NCBI GenBank assembly: GCA_027574665.1
Contig: CM050662.1
Location: 3,068,501 to 3,132,500, forward strand
Reading direction: 5' to 3'
Source: Rhynochetos jubatus
Lineage: Eukaryota > Chordata > Aves > Eurypygiformes > Rhynochetidae
DNA length: 64,000 nt
Shown here piece by piece: positions 39,254-63,130 of this stretch. Position 1 is the first letter of the stretch. Each line of letters starts with the position of its first letter. Both the position numbers and the translations under genes were made by a program. A model generated the notes under the pieces. The model worked only from the letters and a program-made list of their open reading frames with translations. It was not told the origin of the DNA and did no database searches.

Positions 39254-39480
39254 AGATGCTCAGAGATGACAGAGGTTCAAGGGGGGACCAGGCAGGTTTA
39301 TGGAAAAAAAATCCACCCAGGGTTACCAGGGACATTGAAACTACACCACACTCAGTACAGTCTCGGAGCAATGTGAGCTTGGTGGCCAGAAGATGCTTCC
39401 TCCTTCTCACATGCTTCCCCAGGCACCAGCTTTTGGTCACTGTCACAGGCAGGATACGGAGCTGCACATTCAGGCAGACC
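39254..39480 (-). pseudogene. DIAPH1: possible DIAPH1 remnant: armadillo/dimerisation exons
   Basis: Weak resemblance only. LNVQLRI may match human MRVQLNV, and PLEPLSSLSI followed by a GTAAGA donor may match human AEPHFLSIL. The order is correct relative to the neighbouring remnants, but each match is short and the part between does not align well. Confidence 0.3.
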
Positions 39481-39504
39481 AAGCAGTAAAACGTTTCGTC
39501 TGAA

Positions 39505-39705
39505 CCACAGAATCACTAAAGTTGGAAAAGACCTATAAGATCATCTAGTCCAACCACCAACACAACACTACTGTACCCTCTAGACTGTGTCCTCAAGTGC
39601 CACGTCTACACGTTCCCTGAGCACCTCCAGGGATGGTGACTCCACCACTTCCCTGGGCAGCCTGTTCCAGTGCCTCACCACTCTCAGTGAAGAACCACCA
39701 CAAAA
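39505..39705 (-). mobile_element. CR1 LINE, 3' fragment
   Basis: On the plus strand it starts CACAGAATCACTAAAGTTGG, AAAAGACCTATAAGATCATC, and continues with the complement of the CR1 tail (CCTGAGCACCTCCAGGGATG, CCTGGGCAGCCTGTTCCAGT). An older, diverged copy in minus orientation. Confidence 0.92.
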
Positions 39706-40104
39706 AGTCCTTTTAAATAACAATCTTACTTTTTAGGTAACATGGGGTCTCTTATTTCCTGGAATCTCTGCTAGAAGCAATAAACTATCAAGAGATCAGT
39801 GGCAGGAAGACTCCACACTAGTCAACCCTCAGCTTTTTGACTAGCATCTCCCCTACAGCTGGCTACCAGCTATTTATCCTCTAGACTGATCTTTGAGTTG
39901 AAAGAGTGCAGGGGCTACTTGTGGGGGAGAGGTGGAAAGGTTTCGGTTGAGTCTCTCGCCCATGAGGAGGGCTCCCGAGTTAGTAGGGCAACAGTAGGGT
40001 CATGACTCGCTTCTTCACTCTTGCCCACCGTCCCAAAGCCAGCCCCAAACCACCACTTGCTCCTCCACTTTGCAGACTGAGCTGAGAATTGAGCTGCTCC
40101 TCAC

Positions 40105-40214
40105 CTCCAGAGGTGATGAAATCCAGGACGTATCAACTCCCTACCAATGTCAACTCTGAGGTACAGCTCATGAGAAGGGTAGCTCTCGGCCTTGATCAGC
40201 TCCACACAGGCCAC
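40105..40214 (-). pseudogene. DIAPH1: DIAPH1 remnant: armadillo exon, frame intact, acceptor lost
   Basis: All 110 bases are open and read VACVELIKAESYPSHELYLR then VDIGRELIRPGFHHLW, ending with a GTGAGG donor. Human has [20 protein letters not shown] and VHIRSELMRLGLHQVL: 36 codons with no gap and about 40% identity. The bases just before the first codon are GG where AG is required, so the splice acceptor has been lost. Confidence 0.82.
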
Positions 40215-40442
40215 CCAAAACCCAATGAAACCAAACAATCCAGAGACAACTTCTTCCATGAGTGGAAGTCAGTGGCTCAGGACTTACAAGGAACCCAGAA
40301 GACGACACATAAAGCTGCAGCAAGAAAAAGCAGCAAAGCCAAAGGCTTTTCATCCAGACCAAACCCCATCCTGCTACAAGCTCTCCAGCTCCTGCGTTAG
40401 GCTTCAAGTGCCATATCCACAAACACATGAGGAACTGAGTAC

Positions 40443-40570
40443 CTTCAGTGCTGCTGAGTCACCACTCTTCAGGCTGGAATTGCTCCACCTCAGCTGTTCC
40501 TGCTCAGTGCCAAGAGATGATCAGCAGCTCCCTCACAATCAGCACAGGAGTGTGCCTGTGCAGACCGACT
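40443..40570 (-). pseudogene. DIAPH1: DIAPH1 remnant: armadillo exon with deletion and stop
   Basis: Acceptor CTTCATTTTAG is present. One frame reads AEVEQFQP (human MDEVERFQP). The next frame reads LKSGDSAALK followed by a GTACTC donor (human LKSGTTIALK at the same exon end). The codons for LLDG are missing, an 11-base deletion that shifts the frame. A TGA lies six codons upstream of EVEQFQP in its own frame. These lesions disrupt the diaphanous inhibitory domain. Confidence 0.8.
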
Positions 40571-41502
40571 CTAAAATGAAGAGAAGAACCAAAGTCAGAA
40601 GAGAGACTCCACGAAAAGGCCAGTAATAGCAGAGAGGTCAAGGGCAGCAAGAGGCAGATTTTCTACCTCCACATACCAGAAGGTAGACAGAACCTTCACA
40701 GCATCCTTAGTCACAGAGGGGACTTGGATCAACAGCTCTCACCAGGACCAGCATCCCCTTTCCTGTGCCCAGCAGTGTTCTGGTTCCAAACTAAGGAGAA
40801 AACAGTAGGAATTAAGGTCCAAGACCAAGCCAGCTCCAATGCAGTGAGATGGGCATGTCTCCCAAGGGAGAGCACTCAGAGGAAAAAACTAAGGAGATAC
40901 TTGCTTCGAAGCCCCGTCCAAACGTCTACGTTATCCATGCTGTTGACAGGGGACAGAGGAGTGACAAGAGAGGGATGCATCTCAAACCTCACCGCACCAG
41001 CAAGATTTCAGGGAAGCTCGAGACTCCAAGAGCCGCATAAGGAATGTACAGACTTGGGAGGAAGCAGAGATGCTCAGTTCACCCAAGGAGAGGAGGGAAG
41101 GGAGCGCACAGGAACAAGGAAGAACCCCAGCTCATTCTCAGGGAAGTGAAAACAGGTCTCCACTGCACAGCACTGGAAAAACAAAACAAAAAACCCCACA
41201 GGACATGGAGGAAAAAACTGTCCAAAACACTGAAGTGCCTCAAGCCCTCATAGATAGGCTGAGAGAGATAATCAGAGACAGCAGGGTAAGTCACAGAAAG
41301 AGGGCAGAGCAGTTACAGTCCCACAGGCCTGGACAAGGAGATGGAAAGTACTTTGTAAGCCCCAGGATAAGTAGATTGAGGTGATGGCAGCAGGGAAAAA
41401 AGGAAAACAAAGTAGTGTGAGGATTTATAAAAGGTTTGATAAAAGAGGAAGAAACTTGCACCATCATTTTCCCTGCCTGTTCCAGCAACTGCTCTGAGGT
41501 AC

Positions 41503-41631
41503 CTGGGCAGACACCACAAGGCAGACACTGGGGCTGGCTGTCTCTGGACCCGGGACAAGGCTCTTGCCTGGCTGTACACGGAAGACTTCAGGCACCGCGC
41601 GATCTCACATCTGCTCCACATCCCTTAAGAA
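41503..41631 (-). pseudogene. DIAPH1: DIAPH1 remnant: armadillo exon fragment
   Basis: After acceptor CTTCCTCACAG the frame soon reads CEIARCLKSSVYSQAR (human HEIIRCLKAFMNNKFG). Near the donor it reads PVSALWCLPR (human LLSALCILPQ). The intervening human segment of about 25 residues is mostly deleted. The first codons after the acceptor are in another frame. Confidence 0.55.
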
Positions 41632-41683
41632 CTGTGAGGAAGACAATCAGCCAGCTGCCAAACTTATGGAACAAGATACATCC

Positions 41684-41752
41684 CCTCTCCCCGCCAGAGC
41701 TCCTCGATAAAGCTTGAACAAGGCCGTTAGCACCCACACTGAGATCCCACTT
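41684..41752 (-). pseudogene. DIAPH1: DIAPH1 remnant: armadillo fragment with GANGL motif
   Basis: The frame reads KWDLSVGANGLVQALSRSS, aligning with human SWVQTFGAEGLASLLDILK without gaps, with Trp, Gly-Ala and Gly-Leu conserved. No clear splice sites remain. The position fits the order of the series. Confidence 0.5.
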
Positions 41753-43232
41753 TAATCGCATCTTACCAAGAAAAGACAGGAATAAAGGTTGTTTCTGCAG
41801 GAATGCACCAGGCTGAGGTCTGACATAGCCAATATTCACATGGCTATGAACTGTCCGTCCCTACACACAGGAATCCCTCGGCTCCACCCAAACACAGATC
41901 TCATGGATTTAAGTAGCTGAGATGCCACAAAAAGACATGGTGGAAAGCAAATAAAAGGTGCTTTTTTTTTCCCCTTCACAAGCAGAGCACCACATTGGCA
42001 TCGCAAACCCTAGCACTTCTCATAAATCCCACAGAGAAGAAAACCAATGGAAACCCAAGACAGCAAGTCAACCCAAAGAACTGCAGGGGAGATGCGTGAA
42101 TGTTATCAGCTGCCATGCAAAAGCAAACCCCCCAAGTGCTGGGGTGGCAGGAGCAGCAGGAGGAAAACAAGGGCAGGCACTGCCAGGCATGAGGGTAGGA
42201 AGAAAGGGCTGAGCTGTAAGCTCAGACGGTGTTTCTCGAGGAGGAGAGATGTGGTAATGAGGGGCCAGACGAGCTGAAAACAGTCAAGTGGAGAGGGTCA
42301 AGAAAGCAGGTACAGAAACACTCAGCTTGCAAAAGCAACGTCCCAGGGCTAACTGCTCAGAGAGACTGTCAAATAACGCATCAAGTGAACTCAGAGACAC
42401 TATGGCCACGTAGTTTGTTCCCCAGCCTCAGAAATTACTGGGAAACTTTACTGGAAATCCTGCTCCAAGACACCTTTTTTCCTCTCTCCCCTCTAAAAAT
42501 GATCTCCGGCCAAGGTTTTGAAAGGATATCAAAACAGTCAAGGCTTAATTCACGTTTAGGGCAGAAGATATTTGCTTGCAGAAAGTAGGAGGCTTCATCC
42601 AAATTAAACATGGGCAAGTGGGTGCATTATTGCACTACTTTTTTTTTAATACATAAAAGCTACATATTTCTGAAATCAGAGTTTCACTGATTTTTCTCTC
42701 TTGCAAAGAGACGTTTTTAAACATGCCAAGAGATACCCAAAATGTTCAGAACTCATCAAGTTTTTCTTTATAGTAAAACCTCTAGTCTGAATAACAAAGA
42801 ACACTCAAAAGTTTCAAAAAGTTGCATTAAAAGAAAAGATGCCATCCCTGCCTGCAGCATTCCATGATTCCCCCTCTGTTCCTGTAAAACCAAGCTACAG
42901 AAATTAGCCAAATGGTGAAACAAGGGAAAGCTGAATCTTTACAATTCAAGGTTGGCATAATTACTGCCTGACCAACCACTTCCCTGAAAGCTTCCTGCAA
43001 GGCTTCAGTAAGCGAAGAACTGTGATATGACTGCCAGTGAGGTTTAGCACCTACGGTGTGTACGTCTCTTTTGTCTTATTCAAGGGATTACCGGTTTAGG
43101 TCCTGTTTTAACTTAAGAAGCTTCTGAAATCCCTACCTAAAAGCCAGGTTGGAGTTTTCTGTGTTGCAGCCACTGCAGAGCCTGGAGTGTCTCCTCCTGG
43201 TGACCCCGGCACAAAGGGTCAGGAATACTCAC

Positions 43233-43329
43233 AGCACCGGGTGCAGGCAGCAGCACACCATCTCCCCTCGGTCATCACATCCTTCTCCCTCAGAGGCTGC
43301 TGCTTCGCCTCACTCAGGTTCATCTTCAG
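43233..43329 (-). pseudogene. DIAPH1: DIAPH1 remnant: GTPase-binding region exon with frameshift
   Basis: The frame reads LKMNLSEAKQQPLREKDVMT, carrying KQQPLREKD identical to human (DMNLNEEKQQPLREKDIII). One base is then missing and the next frame reads GEMVCCCLHP up to a GTGAGT donor (human REMVSQYLYT, with the donor at the matching place). The frameshift lies at about 43268-43275. This nine-residue identity is the most specific evidence that the series is DIAPH1 and not another formin. Confidence 0.85.
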
Positions 43330-45949
43330 CTGTTTTTAAACACAGTTTTTTAAACACCTACACTTGTGGAGTGAGAGTTCAGCAAGTAAAGCACCTCTTC
43401 CAGCACAAGCTATTACACAAATGTGGTGGCAAATATAAATACCATTCAGCTTACCAAATATCTATTGGATTTTAGCTCTCTAATGAGACTAAAATCCACT
43501 CCCAGAGATGTGGCTCTACCCAAAACCTACTTTCAGCTCATTGAGGCAAGTTTCTTCTTCTTTTTTCCCTAAACCCTGATGTAAGCAAATTGCTCCTCCA
43601 AAGCTGTTTATGCGGTTTCAAAGAAAAAGGAACACGCTGTTCGTGTGACACTAAAAAACCTATACCATAAAGGTACTCACAGCTATGAACAGAAAATATT
43701 TACAAAACACCACAAAGGCAAATGAACTAAATGGCACATATTCATGGGAAAACCTAGGAGCGGAATCAGAAACACCACACCAGCAAAATTACCCTCAGCA
43801 GTTCAGCCTCCACCAAGCACCACAAACCTTGAGGCTGACGCTGGCTGGCAGATGAGTTTCCCTGCCCCAGACACCTCTCAGTAGCCTGTACTGAGGTCAA
43901 GAAAGGGAAGAAAGCAATACACCCCTGCATTCAAAGGCAACCAGCTCGGGTCAAAGGCAATTTTTGATTTCTTTAGGTAAGCTGCATGGCCACTTATAAC
44001 CTGCTTCTACAGGACACTGACTTTATCCACATCCATCCAGAAAAAGTCTTGACATGCTGCGTACGTATGGAGTCTTGTGCACTTAGACTAACGAGATCAG
44101 TTTAGTGACATATTTACAATTACCCACGGCTCTGGAGCTGCCCAAAAGCACCCTTGCCCTTGCTGCTGCAGGAAGACATTACCAGTGTAAAAGAATAAAT
44201 AATAAGAAAAGGAGAGAAACCTGCTGGGAGTTATCACCCAGGCAGGGCAGGAACAAGGACATAACTTGTACATTTAAGAGGCGTTTGCGTTACGTTACCG
44301 TTAAACATACTAGACTGAAGGCTGACAGCAGTGTGCCTGGACAGTCTTTGCTGGACATCCACCTCCTGGGTAGAAATCCTAGAGATTTCCTTTTAGTCCA
44401 TAAAATGCTACCTAATTTATTGACAGAATCCAAAGAGCTACAATAAGCTTTTTAAACAGAGGACAGCAAATAAGAAGCAGTTAAACACAAAATACCCCAG
44501 GTGAACCCCTGAGGCACTAGAGAGAAATGAAAGGTCTCCCTTCAATATCCAAGCTCAGTAAAAGGGACAAGAAGGATAAGCTGCCAGGTCCTGCTGGGGT
44601 TGAATGAAGCCAGGGGATCAAAGCTCTCCTGGCATCACTGCACCCCGTCAGACTTGTACAGCTCTCTGAGTGCCCCAGCCCCTCTCACCTCTGCTTGTGT
44701 AGCTGGAGGAACATCACCCAGCGCAGGTGTCACTCAAAGGGTCTGCAGTAGGACAAGGGGCAATTTTAACATATATTTGCCAAACACGCTTCAAACGTGC
44801 CTTCCCCCATCACTGATGACAACCTCACAGGGCTTTGCATTGGCTGGAGGAGCTTGAGTTTGTTTTTCACATCCTGAAAAATATAAATAAGAAAGAAGGA
44901 AACCTGCCTTCCAGCCTGTAGGGGACAAACAGAAAAATCTTCCCCAAGGCAGAAGTCGTGGCTCACATCAAAGGTTTCCAAACCAGAGGGAAAGCAAGGC
45001 AGCATCATTCATCTCTGAGTGCTGTCAGGAAAATTTCCTGTATAATTGTTAGCCTTTGTCCTCCCAACAGAATCGGAAATAGGAAGAGAGATTTAATGAT
45101 CTCAATCACACACTCTGGAATCAATAAAGGTTACAGTACTCCCAAAATCCTGCACATGCCATCTGAGTTCAGCAGCCAGAACCCTTGGAGAGGGAACATA
45201 CCAGCAATAATAATAACGATGATAATAATAATAACAACGGCAGCAGCAAAGAGAAAACTGCTGCAAGAGACATTTTCTCACTAATTAACAGACTGAACTG
45301 GAGGCTAAAGGAGATAAAGCAATTAACATTTCTTTCTGTCCTTAGAGGGGACAAAGGTTTAACAGACAGCGTTGTCTGGGCAATCTGCAGCTTCAAAACA
45401 GGCCCATTAACTCTGAAAACCCAAGGCCTGGGAGTGAGTGAGAAGCACAAAGGAAGCACAGCCCCGTAACTCACCCTTTGCCCCTCCGCTTTCCACGACA
45501 GGGGAGCTCCTGGAAACCTTTGGGTCCCACGCTCGGGCCACCAAAACCTGAAAATCAACGGCATTACCGGATTATCAAAAGGTACAGGCGCAACTTCACG
45601 GCCCACACGTGCTCTCGGCATCACCTCGGGTCTTCATGAACTCAAGGGTCAGACTTTCCTTCTCCGGCTTTTGATGTACAAAAGAGCCTTGGGACCCCGG
45701 GCTGGGGAGTTCACGCAAAGCGAGGGTTAACTCCAGCTTTCTGGTGTCTCCTGAAAACGCAAAATTAAAGGTAAGAACGAAAACACAGAATAGAAATAGC
45801 CTGCTTTTTTGGCAGAAAGGAAAGCAGCGCTGCAGTTTGCTAAGCCCCAGGGACCTGCATCAAACAGCCCAGCAGCAGCTCAAGCTAAGCTAACCCCCAA
45901 AGCAGCACAGCGACTGTTTCCACCTCGATCAGCGATGATTTAGGGTGAA
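43330..45949. other. expected DIAPH1 5' introns, no exon recognised
   Basis: Human DIAPH1 exons 1-2 (basic N-terminus and KFTLKRLMADELERF segment) should lie here on the minus strand. I do not see them. A short splice-flanked frame at about 44.83-44.88 kb (DVKNKLKLLQPMQSP) has no convincing match. A trinucleotide repeat lies at 45.2 kb. Confidence 0.4.
45206..45240 (+). repeat. imperfect AAT trinucleotide repeat
   Basis: AATAATAATAACGATGATAA is followed by further AAT units and a short CAGCAGCAA stretch. An ordinary microsatellite, about 35 bases. Confidence 0.85.
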
Positions 45950-46480
45950 ACAAGTCTGGGCGGGCGCCTCTGAGCGCACAAGAGGAGCCGGCGGGACCGC
46001 CCGGCTCTTCCCGCTGCGCTTCTTCCCCTGAGCGCCGAGCAGGGAGCCGGCGGCCGAGGAACCGTGGCCCCACGACCCCCACCCGCCCCCCAGGACCCCC
46101 GCCGGCACCCACCGAGCTCCCCGCGGCCACGAGCCCGCTCAGGCAGCGCACGCCGGACATGAATATTAATAAGACTCCGCCTTCCGCCCCCCCCCTCCCG
46201 GCGCGCGCTACTCCCGAGCTGCTTCACGCCGGACATGAATGTCCTCAGGCCCCGCCCCTCCGCGGCGGACTCCGCCCCCGGCACCTCTGCCAGGTCTTCG
46301 CTGCCGCGAGCGGCAGGAGCTGGGCCGGGAGGGTTAAATCAGGCTCCACTGAACACCCTGCGGGTGAGGGAGCAGCGGCACCCCGCAGCTGCCCATCTGC
46401 CGCTTACCCGGGGCATCCCGGTTGGCGCCGGGGCGGTCGAGCTCACCCGGCGTTAACCCGGGCTCCAGGTGCCCGCGACT
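45950..46480. promoter_or_regulatory. CpG island at the expected DIAPH1 promoter
   Basis: About 530 bases are dense in C, G and CpG inside otherwise AT-balanced DNA. They contain GC boxes (CCCCGCCCC at about 46250) and a 16-base direct repeat. The island lies upstream of the DIAPH1 remnants and downstream of HDAC3, where the DIAPH1 first exon should be. No DIAPH1 first-exon coding sequence is recognisable. The open minus-strand frames across it are probably GC-rich chance frames. Confidence 0.7.
46149..46240. repeat. 16-base direct repeat in the CpG island
   Basis: CACGCCGGACATGAAT occurs exactly at 46149-46164 and again at 46225-46240, 76 bases apart. On the opposite strand this is ATTCATGTCCGGCGTG. 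Exact duplication of a mixed-composition motif in a promoter suggests a protein-binding site or a local duplication. I do not recognise the motif. Confidence 0.9.
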
Positions 46481-49065
46481 GGGCAATGCCAGGCCGGTCT
46501 AAGGTGGCTCTAGTAGCCCTGCAAATCGGATGGCAAGGGTAGTGCGCGGTTTCTTAGTCTGCGAGCTCTGCTGCAGCGGGGAAAAAATCTCTACAGACTG
46601 AACTTGTCTCCTAGCTACTGCCCAAACCAAACCAAAGGCAGGAAAGACGACGCTCCAAATGTCCAGCCCTGTTCCAAAACGCAGGGTAGAGGGGCACCGT
46701 GAAGAAAAGAGTGCTTGGACAGTGCTGGGGCGGAGAGCTGGCGGTAGGTTTTGTAAGGGACTCTTCACAGGGAAGGGAGAATTACCTGGGGAAACTCCCT
46801 TTTTCCCCCAAAGCAAACAGTGCCTGCTACCCAAGGTGGGAGCCTGGATTGCTCCTGTAAATCAGTTTTGCTGCAGGAGGTGATGACAGCAGCAGAAAGA
46901 ACCAGAATAAACCAAGGATACTTTCTGTTGGGACACAAGCGCTTCCTTTTCACAAGCCTGGCTGGTCAACAGATGGCATTCCCTGTCCTCCGATGTGCAA
47001 AGAACATTTTCTTGGCTACAGAGAACTAGGAACAAATCCAGCTGACCAAACCGGGGTCAGCAAGGTCTACCCAGCCCAGCGCCCACTGCAGTGCCCACAT
47101 AACACATGCAGGAAGGGTACAAGCACAGGGGAAATACACAGCAGTGTCTTTGTATCAACCACCCTCATTTTGTTCCCCCCTCAGCCCCTTTCTGAAACCA
47201 CCTTCTCAGCACCCACTGACAAAAGCTTGCATGGCTCAACTAGGTGAGTGCAAAGCAACCTCCTGCTTTCGAGCTGGCCCCCTGCTAGTTTGGTGATGCT
47301 CCTCTAGTATTTGGAGAAACTCTCTCTGACACTCACAGATTTATTGACCTTCTGGCTCCTTTCCCAGCTCAGTTCTCTCTTCCCAGCTGATAGATCCTCA
47401 TCCAGAGTCATTCCTCACACAGGAGCTGTGCTATGCCTTTGATCATCCTTCTCCACACCCAGTCTAATGCTACCAACAACTTCCTTCTCTGGTTACCTCG
47501 CGGGAGTAACCCTGACTTACTGCCTGCTTCATGCTGGAGTTACGTGAACTACAGAACATCACCAGCAAGGGCTTTAGGAAAGCGAGACTGGGAAGAGCAG
47601 GCTCTTTGGAAACTGCAACTCAAAGAAACCACAGTATTTTAAACCACTGCGGGAAAGGTTTCTTGAATCAGCTCTGCAGCTTCTTGCAAAGCTTTTACTG
47701 GGCTCAGAGGCACAAGCAGGAGCATCCACCCACTTGTCCACTTGTACGGAATTCAGCGCACTCTCCTCATCGTGCCCCGACGCTGACCACTCACCAGCAT
47801 GTATTCTGAGGAGCTGAACGCCCGCCACTCATTCAGACGGCGGAGGAAGGACACTGCCCTGCTGGGGACAATACGCATGTTCTCAAGCCTTGGGAGGACA
47901 GGAGCCAAAAGGGTGTGAGCATTAAACAGACGAACAACAGGTCTGATAAGAAAAATACCATCTCTTCATTTCATGTTTAAAGACATCAGTAAACAAACAG
48001 AACTGTACACAGAGAGAGGCTAAACCCCTCCTGCCTCCCCAAACCATGACAGGTACCAGGTCACAACTCAGGAGAAGGAGCAGCAAAGTCTGGGATTTGA
48101 GGGATGGCGAAGAGAAATCTCTGCTGTGTGAGGGCAAGACAAGACTTGGAGGAAGCAGCTGCCCTCACCCAGAGCAGAGTGACATCTCCGGGGTATAGTC
48201 AAGAGGGAATGGTTTCCGCTCTGAGCCAACAGCCCAAATCTCTTGCTAACACACAGGAGGGCCATGTGTGAACTTGGAAAACACAGCTGGAAGCTACATT
48301 AGAGTACAAGACACACTACATACTGACCTTGGCAGCCAAACCTCTGTGCCACAGTGATTTAACCTCTCAAAGAATAGAAAGAACAGGGAGGGAAGTTAGG
48401 TCCAACTTGGCAAAGAGTTGCAGTACTCGTTTGTGAACACAAAATTGAGTAGGGGGGGAACAAACAAGATTATGCTCTGCATACATTTTGCCATCCACTC
48501 CATCAAGCTGCTCCCTGCTCCAGGAACACTCCCAACCGCTATCCCACAGCTCGCTGTGTCTTCTTGAAAAGTATTCCTTGAGCTGTGGAGCATCAGATGG
48601 TTAGAGGAGACATCAGGAAACAACTCTCAGTGTAGGCTTCAGAGGACAGTCAACTGGGCACCTGAGTGCAGGCCTGGGAAAGTGGGATGTATCAGGTGTT
48701 ACTGCTGAGGAGAGGCAGAGAGATTGCAGGCCCAGCTGCTCTGCTCCCACCTTGCTGGCAGAGCCTGGATGGGAGTCACAGGTCAGGCTCTGAAGGCAGT
48801 TGCAGGGCTGCCAGCCACTACACAGCACAGATCCGAGCATTACTTGAATTTCCATTTCCTAGAGCAGTGACAGCTGGAACCGTGATGCGTGGTGGAAAGT
48901 AAGGAACACACTCTGTCTCTCCAGGTAGAAGAAGCCTACAGTGGTGTTGTTTCTGATGCCGCTGCATACAATCAAAGGTGAAGGGAAGGCTAACTGGCTT
49001 TTCTGCTCCAAGCACCCATGTCCAATGCAAGAACCCCCAGAGTCTAGAGCCCCACACCAGAGCCC
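46481..49065 (-). other. HDAC3 3' UTR and spacer
   Basis: No coding exon is recognised between the HDAC3 stop and the CpG island. The HDAC3 3' UTR must begin at 49065 and run down. I see no canonical polyadenylation hexamer within the first 1.3 kb, only variant hexamers; the first canonical one on this strand is at 47340-47345. The true 3' end cannot be set from sequence alone. Confidence 0.45.
47340..47345 (-). terminator. candidate HDAC3 polyadenylation signal
   Basis: AATAAA on the minus strand, about 1.7 kb after the HDAC3 stop. It is the nearest canonical hexamer I see. A variant AGTAAA at 47694-47699 is an alternative. Confidence 0.3.
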
Positions 49066-62676
<13,611 letters not shown>

Positions 62677-62692
62677 TCAACGCTCTCCCGGC

Positions 62693-62700
62693 TACGTCAT
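62693..62700 (-). promoter_or_regulatory. CRE-like site near the HDAC3 start
   Basis: TACGTCAT lies about 40 bases upstream of the HDAC3 ATG. It is close to the ATF/CREB core TGACGTCA (the reverse strand reads ATGACGTA). Motif match only. Confidence 0.35.
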
Positions 62701-62879
62701 CAGGCCGCGCCGCGAGACCACGCCAGCGCGCGCCGCCGATAACGAACGACGGAGAGGGGCGGGGGCGGGGCCAGGGGCGGGGCGATCGCCGCTGCGGAGC
62801 CCCCGCGGTCCTACCGCCTGCCCCAGCGCCGCCAGCAGACCCCCGTTAACTCGAGCGGCACCCCACTCACCCCTCGCTG

Positions 62880-63130
62880 CCACCCAGCTACCTCCAGCTG
62901 CCCCCAAGTTGCCCCCAGCCCCAGTTACTCCCAGTTGCCCACTGGATTCCCTTCAATAACCCTACATCTGCCTCCCAGGCACCTCCAGCTGCCCCACACA
63001 CATGCCCAGCTGCCCCCAGTTACTCCCAGTTGCCCACTGGATTCTCTCCTGTCACTACAGCTGCCCCCCCGGCACGCCCAGATTCTCACCAGTTACCTCC
63101 ACTTGCCTCCCAATCAACCCCAGCCTACCC
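62880..63130 (+). repeat. degenerate CCCAGTTACC-type minisatellite
   Basis: Repeated short C-rich units (CAGCTGCCCCC, CAGTTACTCCC, CAGTTGCCC) occur throughout. A 29-base block beginning CCAGTTACTCCCAGTTGCCC is exactly repeated at 62921-62949 and 63016-63044, 95 bases apart, which indicates a recent internal duplication. Confidence 0.85.

Larger units (their letters stand above)
7724..46160 (-). pseudogene. DIAPH1: DIAPH1 (diaphanous-related formin 1) decayed locus
   Basis: Human DIAPH1 is a Rho-activated actin nucleator: GTPase-binding/armadillo N-terminus, coiled coil, polyproline FH1, actin-assembling FH2 and an autoregulatory tail. It lies directly downstream of HDAC3 on the same strand, as these remnants do. 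About fourteen exon remnants are found in the right order: 43.2, 41.7, 41.5, 40.5, 40.1, 39.3, 37.9, 37.4, 36.5, 34.9, 23.9, 23.7, 18.1 and 7.8 kb, with a weak fragment at 23.4 kb. Some keep frame, phase and donors. Others have frameshifts (43.27, 36.64, 34.9, 23.68, 18.17 kb), in-frame stops (40.5, 34.76, 18.147 kb), an 11-base deletion and mutated acceptors. Large parts of FH2 and the armadillo repeats are not found. Residue identity to human is only about 35-50% in the aligned pieces, against about 98% for HDAC3 next door. I infer an old unitary pseudogene. A fast-evolving functional gene in a faulty assembly is the weaker alternative. Confidence 0.82.

Noticed and set aside
41206..41291. 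Plus-strand helix-like frame VPQALIDRLREIIRDS followed by GTAAGT
   Set aside because: No acceptor, no partner exons and no family match, in Lys/Gln-rich DNA with many open frames.
45885..46284. GC-rich minus-strand open frames of 91-114 codons in the CpG island
   Set aside because: They are Arg/Gly/Pro-rich chance frames and do not match the basic N-terminus of DIAPH1.
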